Assembly (NCBI GenBank): GCA_958296195.1
Contig: OY282455.1
Location: 2,542,001-2,606,000, forward strand
DNA length: 64,000 nucleotides
DNA from: an uncultured Pseudomonadales bacterium
GTDB lineage: Bacteria > Pseudomonadota > Gammaproteobacteria > Pseudomonadales > Azotimanducaceae
Reading direction: 5' to 3'
Both the position numbers and the translations under genes were made by a program. Of this stretch, positions 9,279 through 16,826 are shown one piece after another. The notes below the pieces were generated by a model. It ran no database searches. It was given only the letters and a program-made list of their open reading frames with translations, and was not told where the DNA came from. Numbering within the stretch: the stretch's first letter is position 1; every line of letters begins with the position of its first letter.

Positions 9279-9289
9279 GCCGCAGAATT

Positions 9290-9308
9290 CTAAATGATAG
9301 GCATTTTT
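9290..9308. promoter_or_regulatory. Candidate Fur box between bfd and bfr
   Basis: The 19-bp stretch has the core AATGATAGGCATT and by eye matches 12 of 19 positions of the classical Fur consensus. It lies 11 bp upstream of the bfd start in an AT-rich intergenic region. Fur control of bfd is well known in gammaproteobacteria. The match is partial, so this is a candidate only. Confidence 0.3.
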
Positions 9309-9452
9309 AATTGCAACAAGAATTTCGTTGCCATTCCAATTTTCTTTTGGTAAGGATTTTCATTTATAAAACAATAAGTTAGGCTTGACTTGCGGCTTTC
9401 AGCGGCGCATCATCAAAATTGTTCATCATCAAGCGCCGTCAAGGAGACAGCC

Positions 9453-9923
9453 ATGCAGCCCATGCAAGCCGAGATCATCGTCCACCTCAACCAGGTGCTC
9501 AAGAACGAGCTCACCGCCATCAACCAATACTTCCTGCACGCCAAGATGTTCGCCGATTGGGGCATCCAGCGCTTGGCGGAGAAGGAGCGGGAGGAGTCCA
9601 TTGATGAGATGAAGCACGCCGACGCCCTGATGGAGCGCATCCTGTTCCTGGAGGGCTTGCCCAACCTGCAGGACCTCGGCCGCCTGCGCGTGGGCCAGCA
9701 TACCCAGGAGATGCTGCAATGCGACCTTGCCCTGGAGATGGACGCCATGCCCGTGCTGCGGGAGGCCATCGCCTATTGCGAGGGCTGCGGGGACTATGTT
9801 TCCCGCCAGTTGTTCCGCAGCATTCTGGACTCCGAGGAGGGACATGTGGATTGGCTGGAGACCCAGCTGGAGCTGATCGGCAAGGTGGGCATCGAGAACT
9901 ACATTCAGTCCAACATGCACTGA
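9453..9923 (+). CDS. bfr: Bacterioferritin
   Basis: The 156-residue protein is a full-length bacterioferritin. Ferroxidase ligands are visible at E19 ([10 protein letters not shown]), E52 and H55 (DEMKHAD) and in EEGHVDW. M53 in DEMKH corresponds to the haem-ligating methionine. Bfr forms a 24-subunit haem-containing cage that stores iron in the cytoplasm. AAGGAG at 9441-9446 fixes the start at 9453. Its partner bfd is divergent. Confidence 0.95.
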   Translation: MQPMQAEIIVHLNQVLKNELTAINQYFLHAKMFADWGIQRLAEKEREESIDEMKHADALMERILFLEGLPNLQDLGRLRVGQHTQEMLQCDLALEMDAMPVLREAIAYCEGCGDYVSRQLFRSILDSEEGHVDWLETQLELIGKVGIENYIQSNMH

Positions 9924-10090
9924 TCGCTTTGCGGGTGTGGGCGGCTGCGGCGGCAACCCGGCGGCGCCCCAAGGAACCGCAGCGCCATGCCGTCCCAGCG
10001 TTGGGAGGTGTCTGGACGGGACAGAGTTTCGATGCGCACAGCGTAGTTTTGAGGATGTCCTGTGCGGGCGGCTTCCCGGACACCTGAGCG

Positions 10091-10831
10091 TCATTCGGAA
10101 TTTTCGGCGAAATCCCGGGCCTCGTTAAAGTTGCGGAAGGCGTCCTCCTGGCCCGGGAAGTCCGCTTCGGCGGCGTTGAGGGCCTCCAGCCAGCCCTTGG
10201 CGTCCTGATGGCCGGCGGCCAAGTGGCGCTGCAAATGTTCGGCAACGTCTTGGTGCAGCAGACAGTGCAGGTAGTGGCGTCGTTGGCCTACTCTTGAGAA
10301 GGCGGCCAGTAGAGAGTCGGAGCTCGTCGCCCCGTGGCGACCAAGCCTAGGATCGGCCGAATGTGGGTTGTTTGGCGCAAGGCTCGGCCCGGCGCCCGCC
10401 ACAAGTCCGCCGACGGTCGATGGGTGGCCGAGGGCGGCGACTAGGCGCTCAACCAGATCCGCCGGGATCAGGGGCGCATCCCCAGGGCATACCACCGCCC
10501 AGGGCGTGGGGCATTTCCCGAGCGCCGCGGCGATGCCGGCGAGCGGCCCCTGATAGCCCGGCAAGGCGTCCGCCACCACCGGCGCCAAGCGGCCATAGGC
10601 GTCCAGATTGCGGTTGGCGCTGATGATGATCCCCTTCACTTGAGGACGCAGCCGCCGCAGCACTTGGGCGACCAAGGTTTCCCCGCGCCAGTGCAGCAGC
10701 GGTTTGTCCGCCCCTTGCAGGCGCCGCCCGCGCCCGCCGCAGAGCACGATGCCGGTGACGCCCGAACGGATGCCTGCCGCCTCGTCATCGCTTGGTCCTA
10801 TGGGAGCGGCGTCGGTCACAGGCGGCGCCAC
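10091..10831 (-). CDS. mobA: Molybdenum cofactor guanylyltransferase
   Basis: The 246-residue protein has the nucleotidyltransferase signature IVLCGGRGRRLQGADKPLL and the metal/GTP region CPGDAPLIP. The C-terminal FRNFNEARDF is the usual MobA ending. MobA attaches GMP to molybdopterin to form the MGD cofactor of DMSO-reductase-family enzymes. The N-terminal 20 or so residues before the first strand are longer than usual, so the true start may lie downstream. No other molybdenum gene is nearby. Confidence 0.9.
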   Translation of the reverse strand: MAPPVTDAAPIGPSDDEAAGIRSGVTGIVLCGGRGRRLQGADKPLLHWRGETLVAQVLRRLRPQVKGIIISANRNLDAYGRLAPVVADALPGYQGPLAGIAAALGKCPTPWAVVCPGDAPLIPADLVERLVAALGHPSTVGGLVAGAGPSLAPNNPHSADPRLGRHGATSSDSLLAAFSRVGQRRHYLHCLLHQDVAEHLQRHLAAGHQDAKGWLEALNAAEADFPGQEDAFRNFNEARDFAENSE

Positions 10832-11074
10832 CCGCCCGGCCCAGAGTTGGGGGGCGCGACTTCATGGGATCGGTTCATGGCCGGGCCGGTTTTCAATTAT
10901 TGGCATGGCGTGACGCCGCATAGCGGAGTACAGTAAACCTTGGCGCGAGCGAACGCGAGCTTGACCGGCTGGCCCAAAGCGGGTTGGCGGGTTGGCAACG
11001 GCCGGTGGCGATGCCGTCCGGCGGTCCGGCTGGCGTTGCGTGGCGAAGGGAAGAACTAACTTGGGAGAAAGCCG

Positions 11075-11530
11075 ATGGCGTTGCCACAGGACATATCACC
11101 GGTGAACAGTGAACTCATGGACGGCTTGGCGGCCGCTTCGCAAATGCAATGGATGGAGTACGACCCAGGCGCGGCCATGAAGATTCTCTGGACCGGCACC
11201 GAAAGCGGCCGTTGGGCGGTGCTGTTCAAGTGGGACGAGGGCTATGTGGCGCCGCAGCACAAGCACTTGAGCGCCGCCTACACCTTCATTCTGAAGGGCA
11301 AGCTGCAAGTGCGGGATGGCGTCCTCAACGCCGGGGACTTCGTTTACGAGCCGAACGGCATGGTGCATGGTGCCACCACCGCCTTGGAGCCCACCGAGTA
11401 TCTGTTCCTCTGCGACGGGCCTGTGCTGTTCTTCGACGATGACGGCTTCACCAGCTATCTAGGCTGGGAGGAGCTCGAGCGCATGCGGCAAGCCCACGCG
11501 CCGGCGTCCGGCGCGGCGGAGGCGGCGTAG
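11075..11530 (+). CDS. Cupin-domain protein (ChrR/acetylacetone-dioxygenase-like)
   Basis: The 151-residue protein is a single-domain cupin. The metal-binding motif 1 is present as PQHKHLSAAYTFILKG, and motif 2 is LNAGDFVYEPNGMVHG. The WTGTESGRWAVLFKW start resembles small dioxygenase-like cupins such as acetylacetone-cleaving enzymes. The substrate is not predictable. The 243 bp upstream hold no gene. A stable hairpin lies downstream at 11567-11593. Confidence 0.75.
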   Translation: MALPQDISPVNSELMDGLAAASQMQWMEYDPGAAMKILWTGTESGRWAVLFKWDEGYVAPQHKHLSAAYTFILKGKLQVRDGVLNAGDFVYEPNGMVHGATTALEPTEYLFLCDGPVLFFDDDGFTSYLGWEELERMRQAHAPASGAAEAA

Positions 11531-11566
11531 CACAGACCCTCGGCTGCATCGTTCCGGCTGCTCACC

Positions 11567-11593
11567 CCCTAATCCCTTGATGGGGCTTTAGGG
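11567..11593 (+). terminator. Hairpin after the cupin gene, possible terminator
   Basis: CCCTAA at 11568-11573 pairs with TTAGGG at 11588-11593, with additional CCC/GGG pairing inside. It lies 37 bp after the cupin stop and before nfi. No T-tract follows, so intrinsic termination is doubtful. Confidence 0.25.
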
Positions 11594-11635
11594 AGACGTT
11601 CCCGAATCTGAGCGGGCAGGGGGGTTAGCTGAGTC

Positions 11636-12340
11636 GTGCATCGATGGCGAGTGACGCCTAGGCAGGCGCGGGCCATTCAGGAGCGCCTGCGCGGATTGGT
11701 GCGGCTGGAGCCGCTGACGGCGGTTGCTACGGTAGTTGGGCTGGACTGTGCGTTCAGCGCCGATCGAGTGTTCGCCGCCGCCGTGGTCTGGGACGTCAAA
11801 CGCTGCGAGGTCTTGGAGATGCGCACCCACAGCCGCCCGCTGGCCTTTCCCTATGTACCGGGGCTGCTGTCCTTCCGCGAGGCGCCGGCGCTGCTCGCCG
11901 TGCTGCGCCGTGTGCGCACACCGGTCGATGCCTTGCTCTGCGATGGCCAGGGCCTTGCCCATCCGCGCCGCTTTGGCCTTGCCTGCCATCTAGGTGTCTT
12001 GCTGGATGCGCCGGCCATTGGCTGCGCCAAGTCGCGCTTGGTGGGGCAGGGCGCCGAACCCGGCCCGCAGCGGGGCGCCTCCACCCCCCTGACTTTGGAC
12101 AGCGAGCAGGTGGGCGCCGTGCTGCGCACCCGCAGCGGCGTCAAGCCGCTGTTCGTCAGCCCCGGCCATCTTTGCGACATCGACGACGCGGTGGGCTTGG
12201 CGCTGCGCTGCGGCGGCGGCTTCCGCCTGCCGGAGCCGGTGCGGCTGGCCGACCAGGCGGTGGCGGCCTTCAAGCAACGGCGCCTGGCTGCGGAGCGCCG
12301 AAGGCCAGCATCCACCATCCCGGCCCACCAGCGGCCCTGA
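11636..12340 (+). CDS. nfi: Endonuclease V (deoxyinosine 3' endonuclease)
   Basis: The 234-residue protein has the diagnostic EndoV blocks: VGLDCAF with the catalytic Asp, YVPGLLSFREAPALL, and DGQGLAHPRRFGLACHLG. The later CDIDDAVGLALR is the C-terminal acidic motif. EndoV nicks DNA one base 3' of deoxyinosine, starting repair of deaminated adenine. It starts at GTG 11636. The C-terminal 25 residues are Arg/Ala-rich beyond the fold. It is convergent with the AGCS gene, which ends 9 bp away. Confidence 0.93.
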   Translation: MHRWRVTPRQARAIQERLRGLVRLEPLTAVATVVGLDCAFSADRVFAAAVVWDVKRCEVLEMRTHSRPLAFPYVPGLLSFREAPALLAVLRRVRTPVDALLCDGQGLAHPRRFGLACHLGVLLDAPAIGCAKSRLVGQGAEPGPQRGASTPLTLDSEQVGAVLRTRSGVKPLFVSPGHLCDIDDAVGLALRCGGGFRLPEPVRLADQAVAAFKQRRLAAERRRPASTIPAHQRP

Positions 12341-12349
12341 ATGGCTGGG

Positions 12350-13729
12350 TTATTGCTTGCCGTTGCGCAGGGCGGCGAAATAGACGTTTGCGGCTGCCTT
12401 CACCTTGGGCGCTAGGAGCAGTGCGGACACCATGGTGGGGATGGCCATCAGGGCGAAGGCGCCGTCGATGATGTTGATGGCCGTCACCGGCGTGATGACG
12501 GCGGCGACCACGATGAAGCCCAGATACAACCACAGGTAGTGCCGCCGCCGATGGGCACCGAACAGAAAGCCGGCGCACTGCGTCCCGTAGAACGAATAAG
12601 TGAAGATGGTCGTCACCCCGAAGCACAGCACCGACAGCACCACCATGACCGATCCGGCCGGCCCCAACAAGGCGGCGAAGGAGTCCGCCGTGAGGGTGAC
12701 GCCGCTGACGCTGCCGCCGGGCTGCCAGACGCCGGCGGCTAGGATGACGAACGCCGTGGCCGAGCAGACCAGCAGGGTGTCGATGATCGGTCCCAACATG
12801 GCCACCAAGCCTTCGCGGATGGGCTCCTTGGTGCGGGCGGCCCCGTGGGCCATGGCTTCGGTGCCCATGCCGGCTTCGTTGGAGAAAGCGCCGCGCCGCA
12901 CGCCGTAGAGGATCATCGTCAGCAGGGCGCCGCCGGCGGCGGCTTCGCCGGTGAAGGCGTCCCGCAGAATCAGGGCCGCCACCGCCGGCACCTTGTCGAT
13001 GTTGAGCGCCAACGCGATCAAGGCGCCGCCCAAGTACAGAACCGTCATGCAGGGCACTAGGCCGGCAGCGACCCGGGCGATGCGGTTCAGCCCGCCCAGA
13101 ATCACGACGCCGGCGCCGATGCCGAGCAGCACCCCAACGGTCAGGTTGAACCGCCATTGCTCCTCCCCAGCTTCCAGCCAGCCGCTGTCGATGAACACCA
13201 CGTCGCGCAGGATCTGCGTCAATTGATTGGCTTGGAAGGCCGGCAGGCAACCCACCAGCCCGGCGCCGGCGAACAGGTAAGCGAGAAAGCGCCAGCGCTT
13301 GTGCAGGCCCTCCCGGATGACGTACATCGGCCCGCCCCGCAGCTCCCCGGCGCTGTCCCGCCCTCGGTGCATCACCGCCAGGGAGCAGGTGAAGAACTTG
13401 GTGGCGATGCCGATCACTGCGGTCACCCACATCCAGAAGATGGCCCCAGGTCCGCCGATGGTGATGGCCAAGGCGACGCCGCCGATGTTGCTGGTGCCGA
13501 TGGTGCCGGCCAAGGCCGACGCCAAGGCTTGGAAGTGGCTGAGCTGCCCCGGCCCTTCCTCGTCGTAGTGGCCGCGCAGCAGCCGCCAACCGTGCCTGAG
13601 GTAACGAAAGGGCGCGGCGCGGGAGAAGACTAGGAAGAACAGCCCGCCGCCCAGCAGCAGCGCCAGCAGCCAAGGTCCCCAAGCGAGAGCGGCGAATAGG
13701 GAAGCGGCGTCTTGGAATTTGCCGAGCAA
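12350..13729 (-). CDS. Sodium:alanine symporter (AGCS family)
   Basis: The 459-residue membrane protein carries the AGCS signature GTIGTSNIGGVALAITIGGPGAIFWMW, about 10 hydrophobic helices, and the RRGAFSNEAGMGTEAMAHGAA region. These proteins take up alanine or glycine with sodium. Length and topology are normal. It is a single gene with start ATG 13729. Confidence 0.93.
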   Translation of the reverse strand: MLGKFQDAASLFAALAWGPWLLALLLGGGLFFLVFSRAAPFRYLRHGWRLLRGHYDEEGPGQLSHFQALASALAGTIGTSNIGGVALAITIGGPGAIFWMWVTAVIGIATKFFTCSLAVMHRGRDSAGELRGGPMYVIREGLHKRWRFLAYLFAGAGLVGCLPAFQANQLTQILRDVVFIDSGWLEAGEEQWRFNLTVGVLLGIGAGVVILGGLNRIARVAAGLVPCMTVLYLGGALIALALNIDKVPAVAALILRDAFTGEAAAGGALLTMILYGVRRGAFSNEAGMGTEAMAHGAARTKEPIREGLVAMLGPIIDTLLVCSATAFVILAAGVWQPGGSVSGVTLTADSFAALLGPAGSVMVVLSVLCFGVTTIFTYSFYGTQCAGFLFGAHRRRHYLWLYLGFIVVAAVITPVTAINIIDGAFALMAIPTMVSALLLAPKVKAAANVYFAALRNGKQ

Positions 13730-14057
13730 GGGCGCTCCCAGTCTAGGTGGTGCGAACGGCCATGAACCCAGGGAGGTGTTCGCTGAGCGGAAGTGGATTC
13801 ACTCGATTCGGCCAAGCATGTGGGAAGCCGGCAACGCAATCGCCGCCCATCTGCGCGGCTGCATCAGGCTCGCATTGCGCGGCGCCTTCGGCATGGCGAG
13901 CGCCGTGGTGACGCAGCCGCCTCCCTCGGCGGGCGTGGTCAGCGCTTCGCGTCCAACAAGTTGCTTGGCCTCTCCCGTTGCCCGCAAGCCCGCCTCCTTG
14001 ATTCCCGCTGCCGGCGGCATACTGTAACTTATTCGCCGTTAAAGAAAGGACATCCCC
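13730..14057. other. Intergenic stretch without a recognisable gene
   Basis: No frame here encodes a recognisable protein. The last 60 bases hold TTGATT followed after 16 bp by TACTGT (about 13997-14024), a weak sigma70-like promoter that would serve queF, and the AAAGGA ribosome-binding site at 14045-14050. Confidence 0.4.
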
Positions 14058-14903
14058 TTGTCAAGAACCTTGCCTCTAGGCCGCTCGGCGCCCGTGCCCA
14101 CCACGCGGACGCCAGCGCTGCTTTGCCCCATTCCCCGCGCCGAGGGGCGGCGGCGCTTGGGCCTTGGCGAAGACCTGCCGTTTTGCGGGGAGGATCTCTG
14201 GACCGGCTACGAGCTGTCCTGGCTGGACGCCAGCGGCAAGCCCGAGGTCTCCGGGCTGCGCCTGCGGGTGCCCTGCACGTCGCTGAACATCGTGGAAAGC
14301 AAGTCCCTAAAGCTCTACCTGAACGGCTTGGCCCTGGACCGCTTCGCCGGCCGGGAGGAAGTGCGTAAAACCCTGCTGGCGGACCTAGGCCCTGTGTTGG
14401 GTGGTGTGCTTGGTGTCGAGTTGCTGGACCTTGAGGACCTTGGCGCCGCAACCAACAGTTCGCTTGGCGAAAGCCTTGACGGGCTTGAACTGACGGTTTC
14501 GCAACACGCAAGAAACCCCGCGCTGCTGCGCTGTCTGGAGGGGGATGCGCGGGGGGAGTCGAGTGCGAAGGAGGAGGCGGATGTCGCCGAAACCTGGCAT
14601 ACGCATCTGTTCCGCAGCCTGTGCCCGGTGACCGGGCAGCCGGACTGGGCGTCCGTGCTGGTGGCTTACCAGGGGCCGGCCATCGCGCCGCAGTCCCTGC
14701 TAGCCTACTTGGTGTCCTACCGTTGCCACGCCGCCTTCCACGAAGACGTCATCGAGCAGATCTTCTTGGACATTCAACGGCGTTGCCGCCCGCGGCAACT
14801 CACCGTCTCCGGCCACTTCCTGCGTCGCGGCGGCTTGGACATCAACCCCTTCCGCTCCACCGAGGCCGTTGCGGCCCCAGTGCGCCGCCTTGCAAGGCAA
14901 TAG
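14058..14903 (+). CDS. queF: NADPH-dependent 7-cyano-7-deazaguanine reductase (two-domain type)
   Basis: The 281-residue length and order fit the long QueF type found in gammaproteobacteria. ESKSLKLYLN is the N-terminal substrate/NADPH motif, and the catalytic cysteine is C189 in RSLCPVTGQPDW, with the essential Asp seven residues later. It reduces preQ0 to preQ1 in queuosine tRNA modification. The start is TTG 14058 with AAAGGA seven bases upstream. It is convergent with the Fic gene. Confidence 0.95.
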   Translation: MSRTLPLGRSAPVPTTRTPALLCPIPRAEGRRRLGLGEDLPFCGEDLWTGYELSWLDASGKPEVSGLRLRVPCTSLNIVESKSLKLYLNGLALDRFAGREEVRKTLLADLGPVLGGVLGVELLDLEDLGAATNSSLGESLDGLELTVSQHARNPALLRCLEGDARGESSAKEEADVAETWHTHLFRSLCPVTGQPDWASVLVAYQGPAIAPQSLLAYLVSYRCHAAFHEDVIEQIFLDIQRRCRPRQLTVSGHFLRRGGLDINPFRSTEAVAAPVRRLARQ

Positions 14904-14993
14904 CTCGTCACGCTGCGGGCCGTTGCTGATGACGCCCATGTGGAAACCCTGGTCGGCCGCCTGTCAAGGCAATGGGCACTGTTCGTCCTCTTT

Positions 14994-16334
14994 CTATTTG
15001 GACAGTTCCCGCAATTGCTGGGCAAAGCCTTCGGCTTGGGTGAAGACGAACATCCTGCCCCGCTTAGCGCTGTCCGCCAAGCCAAGTTTAACGAGGTTGC
15101 GCAAGTCCGTGCGGGCCGTTTGGTAGGTGACCCTGTGCGACCTGCAGTGGCCGCCAATTGTGTAGGACGCGCCGGGATGTTTGTGCATGTGCCCAAGCAG
15201 CGCCACTTGCCGGTGGTTCAGGACAGCCAACAGGTGTGCTTTTCCCAGCAGCCGCTCGAATTCCTGGGAGTCATGCGCCTTGCCGGCCAAATAGCGGTGC
15301 AATCGCTCGATGGAGCGCAGAACCACCCGTAGGTTGTAGTCGAGAAAATAAGTAACGTCGTTGTCGTCCCGTTCAGAGTACAGGTAGGAACGGGCATACT
15401 GCGCCGGCGCCTTGCGGATGATCGCCGAGATTGGCAAATACTCCATCATCCAGTACTTGGACTTGGCCATGGCCCAATAGAACAGGACCCTAGCCGTGCG
15501 ACCATTGCCGTCAACAAAGGGATGTTCATAGCCAATCATGAAGTGCAGCAGCACGGCTTTCACCACTGGATGGATGAAGGGTTCGTCGTCCGCTCTGTTG
15601 GCGAACTCGAAAAGCCGCTCCATTCGCTCAACCAAGTCCTCGGCGTCCGGCGGCTCGTGCAGAATGGTCCCGTCCCGCTGATCGACGACGGACACCTCGT
15701 CCGACGGACGCCGGAGCCGGCCGACCGCTTCGGGATCATCCAAGGTTCCGTCCGTGAGAATCCTTTGCAGCTCCAGCAGGATGGGCGTGGATAGGGCCTC
15801 ATCGACAACTTCGGCAACGAACTCCATGCCGTTGTAGTTGTTGTGGATCATCCGTTCGCTTCGGTCCCGAGGCGAGCGGCCCGAGCGCAGCATCTCCTTG
15901 GCCACCAAGCGAGTGGTGGCCGCCCCCTCTAGCTGGCTGGAGGTTATGGCTTCTTCGGCCAACGAATCCACTAAGTATCGCTCCCGGTTGGTTGGATTAA
16001 CTAAGTCGGCAGGCAGTTCGACCCGCCCACCGGCGGATTGGTCGATTTGGTGCAGCATGCGGTGCAGATATCCCGAATCACAGAACCAAAAGGATTTGCC
16101 GCCTTTGTCTTCAAGGGGCAGCACATGGCGCATCGACAATCTGGCTATCTTGACCGCCAACCACCAATCCTCACTCGATAGACCTTCCGGCGGCTTCCGG
16201 TGCCGCAACTCCGACCAATGCGGATATCGGTCCTTGGGCGAATTGCCCACCTCCGAGCCGATCAAGTCGCCTATGCGCCCCGCCCGCGCCTGGAGCAACT
16301 TGGAGAGCGGCGGCGGTGTGGTTGGCATACGCAT
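14994..16334 (-). CDS. Fic-family AMP transferase with C-terminal winged helix
   Basis: The 446-residue protein has the Fic core HPFVDGNGRTAR (from H271), the catalytic HxFxDGNGRxxR loop. The autoinhibitory motif SSQLEG at residues 132-137 matches the [S/T]xxxE[G/N] of class II Fic proteins. The C-terminal 60 residues (YTIGGHCRSHRVTYQTARTD) look like a winged helix. Such proteins AMPylate target proteins and are often self-regulated. ATG 16334 is preferred over TTG 16361 because AGGAG lies nine bases upstream of it. A perfect 16-bp inverted repeat sits about 40 bp upstream. No separate antitoxin gene is present. Confidence 0.92.
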   Translation of the reverse strand: MRMPTTPPPLSKLLQARAGRIGDLIGSEVGNSPKDRYPHWSELRHRKPPEGLSSEDWWLAVKIARLSMRHVLPLEDKGGKSFWFCDSGYLHRMLHQIDQSAGGRVELPADLVNPTNRERYLVDSLAEEAITSSQLEGAATTRLVAKEMLRSGRSPRDRSERMIHNNYNGMEFVAEVVDEALSTPILLELQRILTDGTLDDPEAVGRLRRPSDEVSVVDQRDGTILHEPPDAEDLVERMERLFEFANRADDEPFIHPVVKAVLLHFMIGYEHPFVDGNGRTARVLFYWAMAKSKYWMMEYLPISAIIRKAPAQYARSYLYSERDDNDVTYFLDYNLRVVLRSIERLHRYLAGKAHDSQEFERLLGKAHLLAVLNHRQVALLGHMHKHPGASYTIGGHCRSHRVTYQTARTDLRNLVKLGLADSAKRGRMFVFTQAEGFAQQLRELSK

Positions 16335-16372
16335 TTTGGGAAACTCCTGTGGGGAGACCAATGCGAAATGTA

Positions 16373-16409
16373 AATCAACTACTAATTTAGTGCAAATTAG
16401 TAGTTGATT
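16373..16409. promoter_or_regulatory. Perfect 16-bp palindrome upstream of fic, likely operator
   Basis: Left arm 16373-16388 (AATCAACTACTAATTT) and right arm 16394-16409 are exact reverse complements separated by five bases. The stretch is AT-rich in GC-rich surroundings. It lies 39 bp upstream of the fic start. There is no T-tract, so an operator for a dimeric regulator, possibly the Fic winged helix itself, is more likely than a terminator. Confidence 0.55.
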
Positions 16410-16578
16410 AGTAATTCGCGTCCATCGCCTATTTATCTTTCCTCGCTTGGGCTAAACTGCGCTCCCCGGCCAGTGAGTGCGATGCTGCAAACTGGTGGGA
16501 TGTTAGGTGGCGCGGGTTGGAAACTGGCCCAAGGGTAGATTTCCGCCCGCGTTCAGCAGCAGCATTGGCTGGATCCAT

Positions 16579-16690
<112 letters not shown>

Positions 16691-16734
16691 GCCCAGTCAA
16701 GGCCGACGTCCCGCCAAGCGGCTGGCGTCATGCA

Positions 16735-16819
16735 GGAGAGGTGTCCGAGCGGTCGAAGGAGCACGCCTGGAAAGTGTGTATGCGGCAACGCATCGAGGGT
16801 TCGAATCCCTCCCTCTCCG
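16735..16819 (+). tRNA. tRNA-Ser (anticodon GGA)
   Basis: The acceptor GGAGAGG (16735-16741) pairs with CCTCTCC (16812-16818). The anticodon loop is CTGGAAA with anticodon GGA. There is a long variable arm, as in all tRNA-Ser, and a GAGGG/CCCTC T-stem around TTCGAAT. Discriminator is G; CCA is not fully encoded. It reads UCC/UCU serine codons. The last nine bases CTCTCCGCC (16813-16821) recur three more times downstream as junctions of inserted modules. Confidence 0.97.
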
Positions 16820-16821
16820 CC
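16813..16821 (+). repeat. Attachment-type repeat copy 1 (3' end of tRNA-Ser)
   Basis: CTCTCCGCC at the 3' end of the tRNA. Exact copies occur at 18881, 25015 and 27012, each at a module junction. The left end of module 1 follows after CCCAT. Confidence 0.75.
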
Positions 16822-16826
16822 CCCAT

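Noticed and set aside
11567-11593. Strong intrinsic terminator after the cupin gene
   Set aside because: The hairpin is real but no T-tract follows, so it is listed only at low confidence.
12270-13682. Long Arg/Gly-rich minus-strand frame of 470 codons
   Set aside because: It overlaps the well-supported AGCS symporter in another frame; composition is that of a GC-rich shadow frame.
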